A stretch of DNA of 64,000 nt from DATMGU01 sp035555315 (GTDB lineage Bacteria > Pseudomonadota > Alphaproteobacteria > ATCC43930 > CGMCC-115725): positions 1 to 64,000 of the forward strand of contig DATMGU010000136.1 of assembly GCA_035555315.1 (NCBI GenBank), given 5' to 3'. Within the stretch, counting starts at the first letter, position 1, and every line of letters begins with the position of its first letter. The translations under genes and the position numbers were made by a program. Positions 61,110-64,000 of this stretch are shown here, one piece after another. The notes below the pieces were generated by a model, which was given only the letters and a program-made list of their open reading frames with translations, ran no database searches and had not been told where the DNA came from.

Positions 61110-62327
61110 ATGTCTTTATCTGATCTTCCCGCTCGCCCGGCCGGTGCCGTGGCTCCGCCCCTTGGCGTCGGCGCGGCGGAGCTATCCCTGGCGATCGGCG
61201 GCTTCGCGCTGGGTACCGGCGAATTCGCCTCGATGGGCCTGCTGCCGAACGTCGCCCGCGACATCCAGGTTTCGGTGCCGATGGCCGGCCACATGATCAG
61301 CGCCTATGCGCTGGGCGTCGTCATCGGTGCGCCTGTCATCGCGGCGGCCTTCGCGCGGGCCCCTCGACGGGCGATGCTGATCGGCCTGATGATCCTCTTC
61401 GCGCTGGGCAATCTCGCAAGCGCCCTCGCCACCAGCTATGGGACGATCGTCGTGGCGCGGTTCATCGCCGGCCTGCCGCATGGCGCCTATTTCGGCATCG
61501 CCTCGCTGGTCGCGGCGTCCCTGGTGCCGCCGAACAAGCGCGCCGGGGCGGTCGCCCGGATGATGCTGGGCCTGAGCGTCGCCAATGTCCTGGGCGTGCC
61601 CTTCGCGACATGGATCGGCCAGCTTGCCGGCTGGCGCGCCGCGTTCGGCGTGGTCGGAGCGCTCGGGGTCTTGACGGCGATCCTTGTACGGCTTTGCTTG
61701 AACCCGATGCCGGCCCCCGTGGGGGCAAGCCCGCTCCGGGAACTCGGGGCACTCCGCCGGCCGCAGGTCTGGTTGACGCTCGGCATCGCCGCGATCGGCT
61801 TCGGCGGCATGTTCGCGGTGTATAGCTACATCACCCCGACGCTCACCATCGTGACCGGCGTCAGCGAGGCGAGTGTGCCACCCCTCCTCTCGGTCATCGG
61901 GGCGGGCATGATCGCCGGCAGCCTGTTCGGCGGCTGGCTGGCGGATCAGGGCGTCATGCGCGCGATCGGCCTGTTGCTCGTGCTGAACATGCTCACACTC
62001 GGCTTGTTCGCACTCACCGTACATAGTCTGCCGGGGGTGACCGTCAACATGTTCATGATCGGCTTCGCCGCCCTGGCCATCGGTCCGGCGCTGCAGACCC
62101 GTCTGATGGATGTCGCCGCCGATGCCCAGGTGCTGGCCGCCGCCCTCAACCACAGCGCCTTCAACATCGCCAACGCGCTCGGCGCATGGCTCGGCGGCAT
62201 GGCGATCGACGCCGGGCTTGGCTGGACGTCGACGGGTCCGATCGGCGCCTTATTGGCAGCTGGGGGCATTATGATCTTCCTGCTCGCCCGATCCCTCGAT
62301 CAGCGGCGGGTACGCGCCCTCGCCTGA
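61110..62327 (+). CDS. MFS transporter, DHA1 type (AraJ-like)
   Basis: The 405-aa product has about 12 membrane helices. AELSLAIGGFALGTGEFASMGLLP, FARAPRRAMLIGLMILF (the loop 2-3 basic motif region) and ARFIAGLPHGAYFGIASLVAASLV are typical of the DHA1 efflux group containing AraJ and NepI. The substrate is unknown. It follows the methyltransferase-like gene but differs strongly in base composition. Confidence 0.85.
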   Translation: MSLSDLPARPAGAVAPPLGVGAAELSLAIGGFALGTGEFASMGLLPNVARDIQVSVPMAGHMISAYALGVVIGAPVIAAAFARAPRRAMLIGLMILFALGNLASALATSYGTIVVARFIAGLPHGAYFGIASLVAASLVPPNKRAGAVARMMLGLSVANVLGVPFATWIGQLAGWRAAFGVVGALGVLTAILVRLCLNPMPAPVGASPLRELGALRRPQVWLTLGIAAIGFGGMFAVYSYITPTLTIVTGVSEASVPPLLSVIGAGMIAGSLFGGWLADQGVMRAIGLLLVLNMLTLGLFALTVHSLPGVTVNMFMIGFAALAIGPALQTRLMDVAADAQVLAAALNHSAFNIANALGAWLGGMAIDAGLGWTSTGPIGALLAAGGIMIFLLARSLDQRRVRALA

Positions 62328-62366
62328 CGGCTCGGTGGTCGCAGCGGCGTGTCCAATGGGAAAAAC

Positions 62367-62564
62367 TCAGCGCGCGCCGGTCGGGAAGAGCTGGAAGGCG
62401 ATGTAATCGATATCGCCCTTGACCACGATCTTGTCCGAACCGGCAAAAAAGATCTCCGTGTAGGTAGCGCTATCGGGCGCCGCCGCCTTCATCAGACGGG
62501 TGACCTGTAACGGGTTGACGTAGACCGCCTCGTTATCCTTCAGCACCAGTTCGACCACCGTCAT
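62367..62564 (-). CDS. Small conserved-looking protein, 65 aa
   Basis: Starts MTVVELVLKDNEAVYVNPLQ and continues VTRLMKAAAPDSATYTEIFF, DKIVVKGDIDYIAFQLF. The beta-rich pattern resembles small FlbD-like proteins, but I cannot assign it. GGGAGGA precedes the ATG at 62564 at good spacing, which supports a real gene. It lies downstream of the GMC oxidoreductase gene on the same strand, 90 bases apart. Confidence 0.55.
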   Translation of the reverse strand: MTVVELVLKDNEAVYVNPLQVTRLMKAAAPDSATYTEIFFAGSDKIVVKGDIDYIAFQLFPTGAR

Positions 62565-62654
62565 AGCCAATCCTCCCTACATCGCTGTTAGCGAGATTAT
62601 CCCACATTCCGGACGGAACGCAGAGATTTCCCCGGCGGAGGGCGCTCTCCCTCT

Positions 62655-64000
62655 TCACCGCTGCGCCGTCTGCCAGTTCTCCGCCACGTAATACGGCGCA
62701 TTCGACGCGGCAAGCGGCGGACGGCCCAGGATGTGATCGGCGGCTTTCTCGCCGATCATGATGGTCGGCGCGTTGAGGTTGCCGGTGGTGACCAAGGGCA
62801 TGATCGACGCATCGGCGACACGCAACCCGTCGATGCCGACGACGCGGGTGGCGGGGTCGACCACCGTGCGCGGGTCGGCCGGATCGCCCATCCGGCAGGT
62901 GCCGCAGGGGTGGTAGGCGCTTTCCACCTTGGAGCGGATGAACGCGTCGATCGCCTCGTCGGAGGTGACATCGGCACCGGGCTGGATCTCCCGCCCGCGA
63001 TAGGGCGCGAAAGCCGGCTGGGTGAAGATCTCGCGGGTCAGCCGGATGCAGGCGCGGATCTCCGCCCAGTCGTCCGGGTGGCTGAAATAGTTGAACTGAA
63101 TGCTCGGATGATCGGCAGGATCGGCCGATTTCAACCGCACCCAACCGCGGCTTTTCGAGTGCATCGGCCCGACATGGGCCTGGAAGCCGTGCTCAGTCGT
63201 GAGATTCTTGCCGTCATAGGAGATGGCGAGCGGCAGGAAGTGGTACTGGATATCCGGGAATTTGATGCCGGCCCGGCTGCGGATGAAGCCGCAGCTTTCG
63301 AAGTGGTTGGTCGCCCCCAACCCATCCTTGAACAACAGCCAGCGGGCGCCGATCGCGGCCTTGGCGAACAGCCCCGAGGCGGAATACAGGGTGATCGGCT
63401 CGGTACAGGCCACTTGGAAATAGACCTCGGTATGGTCCTGCAGGTTCTCGCCGACACCGGGCAGGTCGTGGACGACCGGGATGCCGTGTCGCGTCAGCTC
63501 CTCCGCCGGGCCGACACCGGAGAGTTTCAGCAATTGCGGTGAGTTGATCGTGCCGCCCGACAGGATGACCTCGCGCCGGGCCTGCACCTGGTGCTCGACA
63601 TCGCCGCGCCGATAGGCGAGCCCGGTGGCACGGCGCCCGTCGAACAGCAGGCGCGTGGCCAGACATTGCGTGCGCACCTCCAGATTGGGCCGCCGCATCG
63701 CCGGCTTCAGATAGGCGTTGGCGGCACTCCAGCGCCGGCCGCGATAGACCGTCATGTCCATCCGGCCGAAGCCTTCCTGCTGAAAGCCATTGATATCGGA
63801 GGTTTCCGGATATCCGGCTTGTTTCGCCGCCTCGATCCAGGCGCGGTAGAGCGGGTTGCGCAGCGACCCATAGCTGGTGCGCAACGGGCCGTCGGCGCCG
63901 CGATATTCGTCGCCGCCCTCGCCCCGTCCCTCGGCGCGGCGGAAATACGGCAATACGTCGCGATACGCCCAGCCGGTGGCCCCCGCCGCGTCCCAGCCGT
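62655..64000 (-). CDS. betA: GMC oxidoreductase, choline dehydrogenase type (N-terminus outside window)
   Basis: About 448 residues are visible, from GWDAAGATGWAYRDVLPYFR to the stop; the FAD-binding N-terminus lies beyond base 64000. VILSGGTINSPQLLKLSGVGP and ESAYHPCGTCRMG (catalytic His) with TIMIGEKAADHI are the hallmark segments. Choline dehydrogenase oxidises choline to betaine aldehyde, which suits the glycine betaine catabolic genes in this window, but other GMC alcohol dehydrogenases have the same motifs. Confidence 0.78.
   Translation of the reverse strand, partial: GWDAAGATGWAYRDVLPYFRRAEGRGEGGDEYRGADGPLRTSYGSLRNPLYRAWIEAAKQAGYPETSDINGFQQEGFGRMDMTVYRGRRWSAANAYLKPAMRRPNLEVRTQCLATRLLFDGRRATGLAYRRGDVEHQVQARREVILSGGTINSPQLLKLSGVGPAEELTRHGIPVVHDLPGVGENLQDHTEVYFQVACTEPITLYSASGLFAKAAIGARWLLFKDGLGATNHFESCGFIRSRAGIKFPDIQYHFLPLAISYDGKNLTTEHGFQAHVGPMHSKSRGWVRLKSADPADHPSIQFNYFSHPDDWAEIRACIRLTREIFTQPAFAPYRGREIQPGADVTSDEAIDAFIRSKVESAYHPCGTCRMGDPADPRTVVDPATRVVGIDGLRVADASIMPLVTTGNLNAPTIMIGEKAADHILGRPPLAASNAPYYVAENWQTAQR

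Overview
The window looks like chromosome of a GC-rich alphaproteobacterium. The clearest clues are an imuA-imuB-dnaE2 mutagenesis operon behind a perfect alphaproteobacterial LexA box (GAAC-N7-GAAC), a PimC/PimD-like acyl-CoA dehydrogenase pair, and a choline/betaine/sarcosine catabolic set. A Rhodospirillales-like host is my inference; no rRNA or other marker gene is present. I saw no tRNA, rRNA, CRISPR array or complete insertion sequence.

Layout. (1) 1-3.7 kb, minus strand: SOS mutasome imuA-imuB-dnaE2, with dnaE2 cut by the window edge and carrying a palindromic repeat read in frame. (2) 3.7-15.3 kb: mixed metabolic genes (epoxide hydrolase, GNAT acetyltransferase, gamma-glutamyltransferase, a TPR/glycosyltransferase-like protein, altronate dehydratase family, hicAB toxin-antitoxin, Pcm-like methyltransferase, queC, two acyl-CoA dehydrogenases). 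(3) 15.3-18.5 kb: glycine-zipper lipoprotein, family 8 cellulase, a 34-residue membrane peptide gene, DUF983 protein. (4) 18.5-39.8 kb: a surface polysaccharide locus. It has two chain-length (PCP) proteins, each with an ATPase-like partner that lacks the P-loop lysine, an OPX export lipoprotein, a Wzx-like flippase, a Wzy/ligase-like protein, a WecG-type and two GT2 glycosyltransferases, an initiating sugar transferase, two acyltransferases, a PAP2 phosphatase and a complete GDP-D-glycero-D-manno-heptose gene set (gmhA, hddA, gmhB, hddC) headed by an internally deleted transaldolase. A dgdR-dgdA pair (2,2-dialkylglycine decarboxylase) sits inside this locus. (5) 39.8-49.9 kb, minus strand: marR, then a membrane fusion protein, two RND pumps and an outer-membrane channel, an MdtABC-OprM-type tripartite system. 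(6) 50.2-59.3 kb: soxBDAG, sdaA, gbcA, gbcB, for glycine betaine and sarcosine breakdown. (7) 59.3-64 kb: phosphoribosyltransferase, an A/T-rich orphan methyltransferase-like gene, an MFS transporter, a small protein gene, and the C-terminal part of a choline-dehydrogenase-like GMC oxidoreductase.

How the parts work together. The polysaccharide locus appears able to build an initiating lipid-linked sugar, extend it with GT2/WecG enzymes including GDP-heptose as a donor, decorate it with acyl groups, flip, polymerise and export it. Choline oxidation (betA), betaine demethylation (gbcAB), sarcosine oxidation (soxBDAG) and serine deamination (sdaA) form a partial route from choline to pyruvate; the dimethylglycine step is not in the window.

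Most unusual observations: an in-frame repeat insertion in dnaE2; three promoters (imuA, the GNAT gene, hicA) that predict transcription starting at or within a few bases of the start codon; a 161-bp palindromic MITE-like element; the transaldolase minigene; paired pseudokinase-like ATPases in the polysaccharide locus; and low-complexity Ser/Thr inserts in two partners of the RND pump.
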